64,000 nucleotides of DNA, taken from contig NC_083346.1 in assembly GCF_019175385.1 (NCBI RefSeq), forward strand, positions 89,232,543-89,296,542, read 5' to 3'. The notes beneath the pieces are model-generated. The model had not been told where the DNA came from. It searched no databases and saw only the letters and a list, made by a program, of their open reading frames with translations. A program made the position numbers and the translations under genes. This document shows positions 24,972 to 36,580 of the stretch, in pieces; position 1 is the first letter of the stretch; each line of letters opens with the position of its first letter. The stretch is from Lycium barbarum (Eukaryota > Streptophyta > Magnoliopsida > Solanales > Solanaceae).

Positions 24972-27109
24972 ACTTCCCTGGAGACACTGTTGAAAATTTG
25001 TCTAAAAAGGGAGTGGCTTTGTCTACTATTTCAGAAAGTATTGTAGAAAGGTTATCTGGTTGTGTTGATACTATACAGACTGAGGTGGATAGTGCGGGAA
25101 CTCATGGGGAAAAGGGTAGTGAAATAAGGGAGTTAAACGAGGAACTTGGTTCCTCGTAGGAAAATCTGCCTACTGTTGACACTAGGAACACTTTGTCTAC
25201 CATATTCGTACCCTTGGGTGATCCCTCTCCTGAGAAAGAACCTGGTTCCCATGGTTCCTCTCAGGAAATTGATTCAGATGTGACCTTGTGATTAAGTCTG
25301 TGCTAAGAACCTTTGATGCTGCAAAATAGGGTGGATGTACTAGATAAAACATGTTGCCTTCAAGTGACCAAATACCAAGCAGAGGGAAAAGGCTCAACTT
25401 GAGTTGGCAGTCAAGGACAATAAGGAGAAAAGTGTGGGAAAGAAAAAACGGAGACTAGTGAACAGTAATTTGAGAGATGAACAGGAACAATCACCTGATG
25501 ATGTGGTGACTGTACCTGATAAAGAGGAAGAGGTGGAAGAATCTGCTCTCTTGAGGAAAAATACCACAAAGAAAGGGAATCAAAAAGAAAAGACAAACGT
25601 TGAGAAAGACAATGTAGTTGATGATACTACGGAAGTTGAGAGGGAAGAGAATGTATCTCCACCATCCAAGTAAAGAAAAGGCAAAGTGAGTGAGGACCTT
25701 GGTTCCTTTGAGAAGAGGAAAAATAATATGAAACAATCTGGGGAACCTGGTTCCGCGAAAGAAAGGAAAAGGATGTGGATCTTGGAATTAAAAAGGCAAA
25801 CCAACTTGAGAGAACAAAAGGTGTTACTGGGCAGTGTGTTTGACTCTACCATTGCTAACTAATGTGGGATGAAAGAACTCCTGGAGAGTGTTAATTTTCA
25901 GAAGTGGAGCCATCTGTTAGCTTTGGCTCCCTAACTTTTGAGAAGGAAATGAAAGAATTTTATGCCAATCTACTATACACTAATGAATCTATGTTAGTCC
26001 TCTCAGTAAAAGGATCTGAATTTGAGCTAGATCAAGAAAAAATGGGAGAAATACTTGGTGTGCCAATTGATGGGATGAAATCAATATAAGGAGAGGCTTC
26101 CGAGGGTTCTAAAAATATGATTATAAAATTGGAAGGGTCTGCAATTGGTGCTCACCTATTTAAGAAGGAACTCAAACTAGAGTATCAACTCTTGTTTGAA
26201 TTTGTCAACAAATCTCTGCTTCGAAGGGTTGAAAGAGATGTATTGTTTCTATAGTAAACCTGATCCTTATTTAGGCTTTAGATAGTTTTCTCCCCATCAG
26301 TCTGCCTGCTCTAATGATTGAGCACATGATAAAAGTTGTTAATGCCAAGGAGGGTAAGCATGGTCTGCCATATGGCTTTTTCTTAACCAAGGTATTTAAG
26401 CACTTTCATGTTAAGACAACAGAGGGTACGGTGAGCACTAGAAAGCAAATGATTATTTTGGGGATTCTATAAGAATATGATTGTGTGCCTAGGAAGGTTG
26501 GTGTTGGCAGAAATTCTACCATTTCAAGTCTTATAGAGGCTCAGGAGAAAGCCACTGCAGATATTAAGCGACTCCAAGCTGAAAAAGCTCTTTTGAAGGT
26601 GAAGTTGGCTAAAAAGGCAGAGGAACCCGGTCCCAGCAATGAAATGGTAACTGCTAATGGTGAGTTACAGCTGAAAATGAGCTTCTGAGGAAGAAGATCG
26701 ATGAGCTCCGTGACCAAATGGTCCAATATCAGAGGAATGCCAGTGCGAGAGTTGACGCACTTCTCAAAGCTCTAGCCCCCTAGATCCTTCACATTTTCCC
26801 CTCACTTCTCTTTTCACCCCAATCTTTTTCCAATCCTGTTATTTTAGCCCTTTTAATGACATTGGTATTTGTGACAATTTAATTAGCATTCACTGTACTG
26901 TTTTGACTGCTTAATCTTGGATATTATTATGCTTACTATTTTCATGGGCATTTACTTTGATTTTCTGCAATATTTTCTTTATGTTTCTCTTGTTTTTGCT
27001 CATTGTTGTGTTGCCCCAGTGGCACTGAGTTATTTTCACTGAACTTCTTTGTGCTTGTACCACCATTATTACTCTTTTCAATGATGCCAAAAGGGGGAAG
27101 TGTCGGAGG

Positions 27110-27344
27110 GGGAACAAGTGGGGAACCTGGTTTTTCGAGGGAACAAGTGAGGAACCTAATATGATGCTGAGAGTTCAATAGGTAAACAAGTGAGGAACCT
27201 GATATGATGCTGAGATTTCAATAGGTAATGATAAAATTGGTTGCAAACATGTTTTGTAAGCCTAATTCACAAGGGAACAAGTGGTGATCCTGGTTCTCAG
27301 GGGAACTTCAGTTATGGGTTTGTCATCATCAAAAAGGGAGAAAT
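27110..27344 (+). other. Repeat-rich leader and polypurine tract of the Sirevirus-like element
   Basis: Upstream of the 3' LTR the motif GGAACCTGG recurs, with a roughly 45-bp unit (AACAAGTGAGGAACCT... CAATAGGTAA) present twice at 27135-27230. The polypurine tract AAAAAGGGAGAAAT is at 27331-27344, touching the LTR. Confidence 0.75.
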
Positions 27345-28169
27345 TGATAAGTTATGCCGTATTGTGTTTTGATGATTTGACACACATTATAGGGACCAGG
27401 TACTCGATCAGGTCCCCTGAGTGCAGTACAGTTAATGAGCCACAGCTATAAAGCCGCGGTACTTTTACTGTGCCACTGGCAGAACTGCAGCAGCACAGCT
27501 ACAGCATGCTGAAGGTCAAACCTGTATCTAAAGGCCAATTGTAAAAGGTGAAAGGTCCCTATCCATGGTCACATGCTACTCACATGCAAAATCAAAAAAC
27601 ATATTCTCTCTCAAGTGTAGCCGCCACTACTCTCTTTGGTGCTTTTAAGAACAAAGCTTCATTAAACTCAAGGACCAGATCCCAACAACTAAAGAAGTCT
27701 TAAGTCCTAGGTTTGTTAAGTCTTTGTTATTTTTTTCTTATTTTTAATCCTACACAACTTTGGAGAAGTGTCTTTGTAGGAAGTTTTCAACCGTGTGTTA
27801 CTTTATTGTCTTGGCTAGAGTTAGTCAAGATTAGGAGTCTATTGAGTCAAGATTAGGAGTCTGTTGGCTAGAGTTAGTCAATAGTGTGGTTACTTTGCTA
27901 GAGTTAGTCAAGGGTTGTAGCTTACAATAAGGTTAATGTAAGGGGTGAGGGATTAAGAGTTTAATTCCTAGGTTACTAAGGTTGTAATCTAAAGTTGTGC
28001 AGTTAGTGAAGTTGAAATCCTACTCTGGTGGGTCGTGATTTTTAATCCCTTGAACAAAGAGTTTTCCACGTAGATATTGTATCTCATCTACTTCCTATTC
28101 TTTTTACTTGAGGGAATATATAGAGTACCTGGTTCTCTAAACGTTTTGGTGAACTCTTAGTTTCTATCA
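27345..28169 (+). repeat. 3' LTR of Sirevirus-like element
   Basis: An 825-bp copy of 17751-18601, starting TGATAAGTTATG and ending TTTCTATCA. The internal GAGTTAGTCAAGATTAGGAG segment is duplicated once more than in the 5' copy. Confidence 0.93.
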
Positions 28170-28480
28170 TCTATTTATTCTTCTACTATCAAATATTGAA
28201 AATTAAAATAATTCCTTGGAGTAGTGAGCATGAGAACTTTAAGAAGGATTGTTTACTTGTTGTATTCTATCCTCAACTTTTTTACAATAACAAAAATATT
28301 GTTCTGACACCAATTAGTAACCTTTATAAAATTCATAAAACGTTTTACACGTACAACTTTCGGAGCTAATGAACTTAACCGTTGATTTAATGAAGCATAT
28401 GGAATAAATTTGTTTTGTTTTTTCCTTTTGTTTCTCTGTAATATTTTGTGATCAAATCTTGTTTAATGTTGAATATGTAA
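28170..28480. other. AT-rich spacer between two copia elements
   Basis: No gene or repeat boundary recognised; it ends in the TGTAA target duplication (28476-28480) of the next element. Confidence 0.6.
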
Positions 28481-29137
28481 TGTTGGTGCATGTACATTTT
28501 AACATCAAAATTACTGGATTAAAAGTGCATTATTTCTTGTCATCTTAGTGGCCATAAATTGACAAGAAAGTGGTGATGTAATTCCTCTTACTAATTACCC
28601 TAATAAGGCATAACTCTTGTAACCACAACCTCCATGGTCTTCCTCACTTAATTACCCAGTACCCTCTAATTTACTCTATGGATGATTTCTATACCTATAT
28701 AAAAAGGTGTTTCTTCCATGAGTTGTAAGAGAAAAATATTGTGTTGTGTGAATTGTGGAAAATACTATATAAGTGTGTAGTGAGATTGGTGTAGTGAAAG
28801 AGAGAGTTGAGAGAGAGAAAAGTATTCTAAGTCTCCAACTAATTCACTACAAAAAAGAGTATTTTTTATGTTGAAGGAAGGTGTTCTTATTGGTGGAGCT
28901 TTGAACTTCAACTAGTCCGGAGTTGTTTGAGTCACACGACGTTGACGGGCTGTTGTATCCTGGAGGGGAAAAGTCAGAGTTATACTACTGGACCTATGAA
29001 GATTATGCCGCAGTGGGCTTAAATCCCCTTAAAGAGAGCGAAATATCCGCGCCCCAGCCTGAATATTTATTTATTCATTTTTTGTTCATTTTATTGTAAT
29101 TTTCAACAGTAATAAGTTATCAGTATATTCACCAACA
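28481..29137 (+). repeat. 5' LTR of second copia element
   Basis: A 657-bp copy of 40288-40935. TATATAAAAAGG near 28697 is a plausible TATA box, conserved as TATATAAAGAGG in the 3' LTR. Confidence 0.93.
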
Positions 29138-29328
29138 ATTTTAGGGAGATTCACCTACAGTTTAAAAAATCGCGAATATCAAGATAGGAGATGTCAACAT
29201 CATTCCGCTTCGGTCGCTAGATCTCTTTCATAGATGGAAGGGTAAAGTACTTTTTTCTACTTGCTCTACTCAAGTAGAGGAAAGGTAAAAGAAATATTTA
29301 CCTTATATTTTTATGAATAAAGTGATAC

Positions 29329-31521
29329 TGTGACGACCTGCTTGGTCGTTATGCGTGCTTTGACCTTTCTATCCTTGCTAGTACTACCCCGAGGCTAGAA
29401 ATGAGCGAACCTAAATAATTTGGTAGTGATGTATGTTGTGTTTTGTGACATGTAAGTGACTCTGTGATGTTTTTTTAACTTCACTTGGTCGTTAGGTTGT
29501 GCTCGTAGGGCCTTAGAATGATTTTGAGATACTAAGTATAAAAATATTGGAATTTCAGTGCTCACTAGTTCATAATGCCTCGTTGCAGCGAAGATTCTTC
29601 GCTATAATGAGATCGTTGCAGTGAAGACTTAGTTCGCTGCAACAAAGGGTGGGAAAATCACAGGGTTCGTTGCAGCGAAGAACCCGTTCGCTATAATGAG
29701 TCCGTTGCAGTGAGACTTGGGTCGCTGCAACGCAGATCACTTAAGTATAATAACGAGTTTAAGTAGTTATTCCGTGCCTAAACTTCTTATAATCCCCAAA
29801 ACAGTTCCCAAGAGCATAGAGGTGAATTTCTAAGGCTAGGGCACTATTCTTCATCAAAGTAAGCCTTAATCACTAACTTTCTTCGCTTAATGTTCATATT
29901 TGATTCTTGTTTCAATCAAAAGACCCTTAACGGAAATTTAAGGGTAGAACACAAACACTAAGAAAACCCCAGAATACTAATGGGTTACTGTTTATTGATG
30001 TTTAATGTTGTTTAATCATCTAAGAGAAGGGATTATCACTTCCTAGGATGAGAACTGGTTATTCAATGATGGAAATTGCGTGAAACCTAGGTTTCCAACA
30101 AAAATGAGAACTTTGGCTAAAATCAGATTTGTAAGGTTGAATTGATTATAGAACTCATAAATAGAGTTAATATGATTGTTGAGACTAGAATTAAGATGAA
30201 TATGTATCTAAGGAAAGTGAACCATTGAGTAAGTATATAAGTGGAGGGGTTGTCTTTCCCAAATTGTTATTATCGAGTTAATGCTCATTTACTTACTTAG
30301 CATTATGATTTCTTGACTTTGAACGTTCGGAGGCATTGCGGAAGAGAAAGGCTGTTGCGAAGTGCTTCCATTGCTCAAATCCGCTTTGAGGTAGGTTATG
30401 GTTTACTTGAGTTAGACTTTGATTAGTTGATTGTATATGTCGTAGAATTTATGGGAGAAAGCATGTCTAGATTTTCGAACTTGGAGTTTGGGTGATCGTT
30501 ATTAGTTGGTATGATTAAATTGTGTGAAGTGATTCTCCATTATTGAGGTTGATAAACTTGAATTGTATTCTTGAGACCGTTTAAAAGGAGGTGTTCATAT
30601 ATACCCTTCAGAGACGAATTGAGATAGCTACATATTATATTATCATTGAGCAGATTATTTGTGAGTCTTATTATGACTTGTGATAATTGATTATACTTCA
30701 TTGGTGTTGACTTGATACGCATTCTTGAATTATTCTTGTGATGTGATTATGCAAAAATTATTGATGATGATTGGGATGCAACATATACATCTCTGAAGAC
30801 ACATTTGACAGGGGGTGACGATGTAGCCTAGTTATGAGATAGTGGTCCAAGGTCCGTTCCGGAATGAGTGGTACATGGACACCATCGGTCCCCTGTAGGT
30901 CATTGCTATTTGGAGAAAACATTACCATTTAGCATGTGTGTACAGACAAGGGAGATTTTTAGCATTTATTGCATTACATTTGTCCTGTCTAGCGGGGTTC
31001 TTTGTTGATGATTGGCGACTGATTTCTGAGTGAGTAATGTTCAAGGATACTTGTTGTGTTTTCATGTTGGTTGTGCATGTTTGCCTATTCCATTTATTTT
31101 ATGTATGTATGCATGATAATAATCTTAGTCGGCCTATGATACCTACCACTACTTGTTGTTTGTACTGAGCTACACTTACTGCACTTTTTTGTGAGTGCAG
31201 ATTTTGAGCCAGAGACGTCTTCCAGATCTCGCATCCAGTTGAGGTTATCCGTTATCTAGATTAGAGGGTGAGCTCCTATCCGTGCCATGCCGCCTGAAGA
31301 TCTTTTCTTATTTCGGATGTCTATTTTCATCCTAGACATTATGTTTATTTTAGACAGTTATATCTTCTCTTTAGACATTATTGGTTAGAGTCCTTGTACA
31401 ATGACTTTTAGATTTTGGGGATGTAATAGCTAGATTGCCGCACTTGTTATTTATTTATATTATTTATGATTATTTTATCATTTATTCGTGAGTAATGTCT
31501 TATAATTGACTTAGGTAATTG
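29329..31521 (+). repeat. 5' LTR of nested gypsy element (3' end deleted)
   Basis: Matches 36581-38700 closely up to GACTTAGGTAATTG, then diverges. The 3' LTR continues with GGCTTGATAACGGGC and on to GGGACGTGAC; the 5' copy instead enters sequence leading to the ATG at 31553. Confidence 0.88.
29581..29732. repeat. Array of four hairpins in the 5' LTR
   Basis: CGTTGCAGCGAAG-type words alternate with their inverse (CTTCGCTATAATGAG, TTCGCTGCAAC, TCGCTGCAACG), giving four consecutive stem-loops in 152 bp. The matching block in the 3' LTR is 36833-36966, with the first hairpin lost. Confidence 0.8.
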
Positions 31522-31552
31522 ATATCTGACTTTTATTTTTATTCTCTCACAA

Positions 31553-33110
31553 ATGGTGTGGACTCGTGAGGCAGCAGCAGCTAACGAGGTACTCGCGCCG
31601 GCCGCTGGGGCCGCAGCTGGAGGGGGAGGTTAGGCCGTAGGGGTCGCAGCTCATGGATGAGGAGGCTAGGGCAGGGGCTGGGTCGGGGCTCCTGCGGCTG
31701 GTCTGCAATGTGCTGAGTCCCCCGAAGCTCAGGTAATTCCAGATAAGGCAGTAGAGCTTGCAGCAGCGCCAGCTCAGCCAGATATTATTGCTACCCCAGT
31801 GCTGTCAGATGTTATGGTCAAAGTACTGAACCTGTTGAATGGTTTAGCAGAGGTAGGTGTGTTATCAGCAGCACCAGATAATTAGGGTGCAAGAGCAGGT
31901 GCTCCAGCTCAGGCGCCAGGGGCACAGTATGCCGCAGCTGTGGCTACATATTTGGATGAGGCCCCACAACCTAAGTTATTTCCTACACCAGTGGGAGGAC
32001 CAGTGATAACAGGTGATGAGCATGATTTGTTCTGGAGGTTCACTAAGATGAAGCTTCCACAGTTCTATGGTACTGAGGCGGAGGATGCCTATGAGTTCAT
32101 TATTGATTGCCACGAAAGGCTCCATAAGATGAGGGTAGTTGAGAAGTATGGGGTAGAGTTTGTAACTTTTCAGCTCATGGGAAATGCTAAGTTATGGTGG
32201 AGGGAGTTTGTAGAGTGTAGGTCAGCAGATTTGCCTTCGTTGACTTGGACAGTTCTACTATACCATATTTTTCTTGAGAAGTATGCTCCTCGTACTTTGA
32301 GAGACAGGAGGCTTGATGAGTTCAGTAATATTAAGCAGGGTAACCCTTCTGTCGCTGCTTACGAGTCCCGATTTCACTCTTTGGCTCGTTATTCTCTCCA
32401 ACTTTTGCCTACTGAGGAGGAGAGGGTTAGACGTTTCATGAAAGGGTTGAATACTCCATTCGGTTGTCAGCTCTTTAGCTTGTGACTAGAGATTGTTCTT
32501 TTCAGGAGGTTGTGGATCACGTGAAGACTGTTGAGGGTGTCTGTCAGGATGGCTACAGTAAATATGCAAAGAAGAAGGCCCGAAAGGGTGGTAATTTCAG
32601 TGGTACGTTTTCTAAGGGACAGGGATCCCAGAGTCACTCAAGTCATCAGGTTCAGAAGACTATGATGACCTCGGTTGGAGGCTTATCTGAAGTCGTTTAG
32701 TACTCTATCAGCCAGACAGGAGGCTCTCAGTCCCGAGTTCCACATCAGGGAGGTTTTTCAACTTCTTCGGTGTCAGTTTAGAGGCTTACTCTTGATCGTG
32801 CCTGCTTTGAGTGTGGCGAGCAGGGTCACATCAAGAGTTTTTGTCCTAGACTTAGACAAGGTAGTCATAATGGTCTGTTTCAAGCTCTCAGTTGCTCCGG
32901 CTAGAGGAGGGGGATCTTTTGGTGGGAACCACACTCAAACTGGGCGGGTGGTCACACGACAGGTAGAGGTGGCACTCAACCTAACACGGGTTGTTATCAA
33001 TCCGACAGAGGTGGATATCAATCTGGTAGGGGTGGTTCTAAGATAGTTCAAGGGGATCGTGGAGGTTCTCAGGCTAGTAATGGGCGTACCCATTGCTACG
33101 CTATACCAGG
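31553..33110 (+). pseudogene. gag of nested gypsy element
   Basis: The ATG at 31553 opens a frame (MVWTREAAAANE) with early stops. 31940-32485 is a clean capsid segment (MKLPQFYGTEAEDAYEFI, FSNIKQGNPSVAAYESRF, RFMKGLN), the retrotransposon Gag fold that forms the particle. After a frame change, a zinc knuckle CFECGEQGHIKSFC at 32803-32844 fits CX2CX4HX4C with all ligands kept. Several frame changes lie between the capsid and the knuckle and after it. Confidence 0.9.
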
Positions 33111-33149
33111 CAGGCCAGAGGCCGAAGGCTTAGATACAGTTATTACAGG

Positions 33150-33498
33150 TACTACCTCAGTCTGTCACCGACAGGATTCTGCACTATTTGATCCGGGCTC
33201 CACGTTTTCATATGTGTCTACTTACTTTTCTAGGAGTTTTGATACGATTTGTGACTTGCTTAATACTCATATTCATGCGTCTACTCCGGTTGGAGATTCT
33301 ATGACGGTATATAAAGTGTTTCGATCTTGCACTGTTACCATTATGGGTTATGGTACCTGGGTAGACTTAATGATTTTAGACATGGTATATTTCGATGTTA
33401 TTCTGGGAATGCGTTGGTTAGCTCCCTACTATGCAATTCTAGACTGTCATGCTAAAATCATCACCTTAGCTATGCCCGGGGTACCTAGACTTGAGTAG
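33150..33498 (+). pseudogene. Gypsy aspartic protease region
   Basis: SALFDPGSTFSYVS, with DPG beginning at 33190, is the protease active-site region of this lineage. The flap-type sequence VDLMILDMVYFDVILGMRWLA, the common plant gypsy protease C-terminal motif, follows. It ends in a stop at 33496-33498. Confidence 0.88.
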
Positions 33499-33573
33499 AA
33501 AGGAAACCTTAATCCCTCCCCAAAGAAAATTATCTCTTATGTTCGTGCTAAGAAACTAGTTGAGAGGGGGTGT

Positions 33574-34545
33574 TTGGCTTATTTGGCGCATATTCGTGAT
33601 ACTAATGCTCAGATTCCACCACTTGAGTCAGTTCTTATAGTCTGTGAGTTCGTAGAGATGTTTCTTGCGGTTTTACTCGGTATACCACCAGACTATGATA
33701 TTGATTTCTGCATTGACCTAGAGCCGGGGACTCACCCTATTTTTATCCCTCCATATCGTATGGCTCCAGCAAAGTTGAGGGAATTGAAAGAAAAACTTCA
33801 GGACTTTCTTAGTAAGGGTTTTATTCGTCCGAGTGTCTCTCCGTGGGGTGCTCCTGTGCTTTTAGTGAAAAAGAAGGATGAGACTATGCGGATGTGCATT
33901 GGTTACTGCCATTTAAATGATGTCATCATTCGAAATAAATATCGTATTCCTCGCATTGATGATTTGTTTGACCAGCTTCAGGGAGCATGTGTGTTCTATA
34001 AAATTGACTTGAGATCGAGCTATCATCTGTTAAAGATTCGAGCTGAGGATATCGCTAAGACAACCTTCCAGACTAGATACGGGCATTATGAGTTTCTTGT
34101 CATGTCCTCCGGGCTCACTAATGCCCTTGCTGCTTTAATGGATTTGATGAACCAAATTTTTTAGCCGTTCTTAGATTCTTTTGTTATTGTATTCATTGAT
34201 GATATTTTTATTTATTCGAAGAGCAGGGACGATCATGCAAAACATCTGAGAGTTGTCCTTGGGTTGCTGAGGGATAGGGAGTTGTATGCTAAATTCTCTA
34301 AGTGTGAATTTTTGCTTGATTCGGTGTCCTTCTTGGGGCATGTGGTTTCGAATGAGGAGATTATAGTCTATCCCAAAAAGACTGAGGCCATCAGAGATTG
34401 GGTTAGGCCCACATCAGTGACAGAGATCTGCAACTTCGTGGGTTTAGCTAGTTATTACCGTCGGTTTGTGAAGGGGTTTGCTTCCATTGCTTCACACTTG
34501 ATCCGTTTGACGCAGAAAGAGGCACCTTTTCTAGTGGTCCGATGA
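33574..34545 (+). pseudogene. Gypsy reverse transcriptase
   Basis: The frame at 33574-34164 contains [29 protein letters not shown] and the RT palm segment [14 protein letters not shown]. One TAG at 34162-34164 interrupts it, and the catalytic box [10 protein letters not shown] follows at about 34192-34221. The thumb region [11 protein letters not shown] and [15 protein letters not shown] runs to 34545. The catalytic aspartates are present, but conserved positions are mutated (CIGYCHLND for the usual CIDYRQLN) and the frame is broken. Confidence 0.9.
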
Positions 34546-35143
34546 GTGTGAAAAGAGCTTTCAAAAGCTCAAGACATTGTTGACTACAACACCGATTCTT
34601 GCCTTGCCCGTAAAAGGTAAGTATTTTGTGGTTTATTATGATGCTTCCCGTTCGGGTTTGAGTGTTGTATTGGTGTAGGATAAGAGAGTTATTGCCTATG
34701 ATTCCAGGCAATTGAAGATTCATGAAAAGAATTATCCTACTTATGACTTAGAGTTGGCAGCAATGGTGTTTGCAATGAAGATTTGGAGACACTATCTTTA
34801 TGGTGTCTATTATGAGATATTCACTGATCACCATAATTTGCAGCACGTGTTTACTCAGCAGGATCTAAATTCTAGGCAGCGGAGGTGGATGGAGTTGTTA
34901 AAGGATTATGATATTACTATTTTATTTCATCCCAGCAAGGCAATCATGGTGGCGGATGCCTTGAGCAGGAAGTCAGCTAGTATGAGCAGCTTGGTTCGTT
35001 TGATCACTTCAGAGAGTCCGTTAGCTATGGAGGTTCAGACTCTGGCTAACAATTTGGTAAGACTTGATTTATCCAGTTCTGGCAGAGTATTGGCTTTTAT
35101 TGAGGCGAGGTCATCTCTTCTAGACCAGATTAAGGCAAAATAA
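34546..35143 (+). pseudogene. Gypsy RNase H
   Basis: The YYDASRSGLSVVLV segment, with the first catalytic Asp, is followed by a TAG near 34678. The frame at 34712-35143 has [18 protein letters not shown] (catalytic Glu region), the [11 protein letters not shown] motif and ADALSRKS, the classic end of plant gypsy RNase H. Confidence 0.9.
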
Positions 35144-35289
35144 TAGGATGATCCGAGCCTATGCAAGATTCGAGACAAGGTAAAGAATGGTGAGTCCAAG
35201 GAGACCGTGATTGATAAAGAGGGCGTGTTGAGAATTAAGGGGCGCGTGTGAATTTCACGAGTTGACAACTTGATTTAGACGATTTTAGT

Positions 35290-36310
35290 GGAGCCCCACA
35301 ATTTCTAGATATTCTATTCATCATGGTGCTACCAGGATGTACCATGATCGAAGGTAGCATTATTGGTGGGCTAGGATGAAGCGTGATATAGCTGATTATG
35401 TTTTCAAGTGTTTAAATTGTCAGCAGGTTAAGTACGAGCACCAAAAACCCGATGGTACTCTTCAGAGGATGCCCATTCCTAAATGGAAGTGGGAGAGGAT
35501 AGCCATGGATTTTGTGGTGGGTCTTCCAACGACCTTGGGTAAGTTTGATTCAATCTGGGTCATTGTTAATCGGTTGACTAAGTCTGCACATTTTATTCTG
35601 GTCCAACTTACTTATAATTTAAAGATGTTAGCCAAGATCTACATTCGTAAGATTATTAAGCTGCGGGGTTTCGATTTCCATAATTTTGGAAGACTTTACA
35701 GTCCCAATTGGGTACTCGATTAGATCTTAGCACAACTTTCCACCCTCAGAAAAATGGTCAGTCCGAGCGAACGATCAGGTCCTTGAGATATGCTTCGAGC
35801 GTGTGTGATTGATTTCGGTGGTCATTGGGACCAGTTTTTACCATTGGCGAGGTTCTATTATAACAATAGATATCACTCGATCATTGATATGGCTCTGTTT
35901 GAGGCAGTTTATGGGAGGAAGTGTAGATCACCTATTGGGTTGTTCGATGCGTTGGAGGTAAGACCTTGAGATACTGATTTGTTGAGAGAGTCTCTAGATA
36001 AAGTCAAGGTGATTCAAGAAAATCTCTTAGCAGCTCAGAGTAGGCGGAAAGAGTATGCGGATCGAAAGTTCCGGGATCGAAATTTTATGGTTGGGGAACA
36101 AGTGTTGTTGAAAGTCTCACCCATGAAGGGTGTGATGAGGTTTGGAAAGAAAGGTAAGCTTAGTTCGAGATTTATTGGCCCGTTTGAGATTCTTAATCGT
36201 GTGGGGGAGGTAGCCTATGAGCTAGCTTTACCCCCAAGTTTGTCCGGTGTTCACCCGGTGTTTCATGTCTCTATGTTGAAAAAGTATTATGGTGATGGGT
36301 CTTATATCAT
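35290..36310 (+). pseudogene. Gypsy integrase
   Basis: An H2C2 zinc-binding region can be traced (HHGATRMYH, then CLNCQQVK at about 35410). The core follows with WERIAMDFVVGLP, which holds the first catalytic Asp. The part with the second Asp and the Glu is decayed: the usual FWK segment reads FGRL, and stops follow at 35720-35990. 35979-36317 carries the C-terminal domain ([31 protein letters not shown]). Confidence 0.88.
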
Positions 36311-36317
36311 TCGTTAG

Positions 36318-36500
36318 GATTCGGTGTTGTTAAATGAGAATTTGTCCTATGAGGAAAAGCCTATTGCAATATTAGATAAGGAGGTATGTAAGTTGAGGTT
36401 GAAGGACATTGCGTTAGTTAAGGTCCAGTGGAAGAACCGTCCTATTGAGGAAGCCACTTGGAGACCGAATCTGATATGCGCAATAAGTATCCCTATCTTT
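36318..36500 (+). pseudogene. Chromodomain of the gypsy polyprotein
   Basis: The segment LSYEEKPIAILDKEVCKLR, then VKVQWKNRPIEEATWRP, is the Tekay-type C-terminal chromodomain. A single stop (TAG, 36315-36317) separates it from integrase. Confidence 0.85.
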
Positions 36501-36580
36501 TTGCTGAGTCAGGTACCTTTCCCCTTGTTTCCTTCCCTTTTGTCCGTTCAGGAACGAACGGTTGTTCAATTGGTATCTGA

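Larger units (their letters stand above)
22665..26783 (+). pseudogene. Env-like extra region of the Sirevirus-like element
   Basis: Between RNase H and the 3' LTR lies about 2.3 kb of coding-like sequence after removal of the nested solo LTR. It opens with a Pro/Ser/Lys-rich frame at 22665. Lys/Glu-rich charged frames follow at 25404-25673, and 25904-26089 has EKEMKEFYANLLYTNESM, resembling the plant-transposon domain found in the extra frame of Sireviruses. A coiled-coil frame lies at 26485-26688. No signal peptide or membrane segment can be recognised, so env-like here means position and family, not a demonstrated envelope function. Confidence 0.65.
17751..28169 (+). mobile_element. Sirevirus-like copia LTR retrotransposon, decayed
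   Basis: Bounded by two LTRs and an imperfect 5-bp target duplication (TCTTT at 17746-17750, TCTAT at 28170-28174). The order is LTR, tRNA-Met primer site, gag with zinc knuckles, protease, integrase fragments, RNase H, an extra 3' region of env-like type, polypurine tract, LTR. Reverse transcriptase is essentially absent. A reversed gypsy solo LTR (23163-24971) is inserted in the extra region. The palindrome GGAACCTGGTTCC is scattered along the element. Sirevirus assignment rests on the gag type, the second zinc knuckle and the extra 3' reading frame. Confidence 0.9.
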
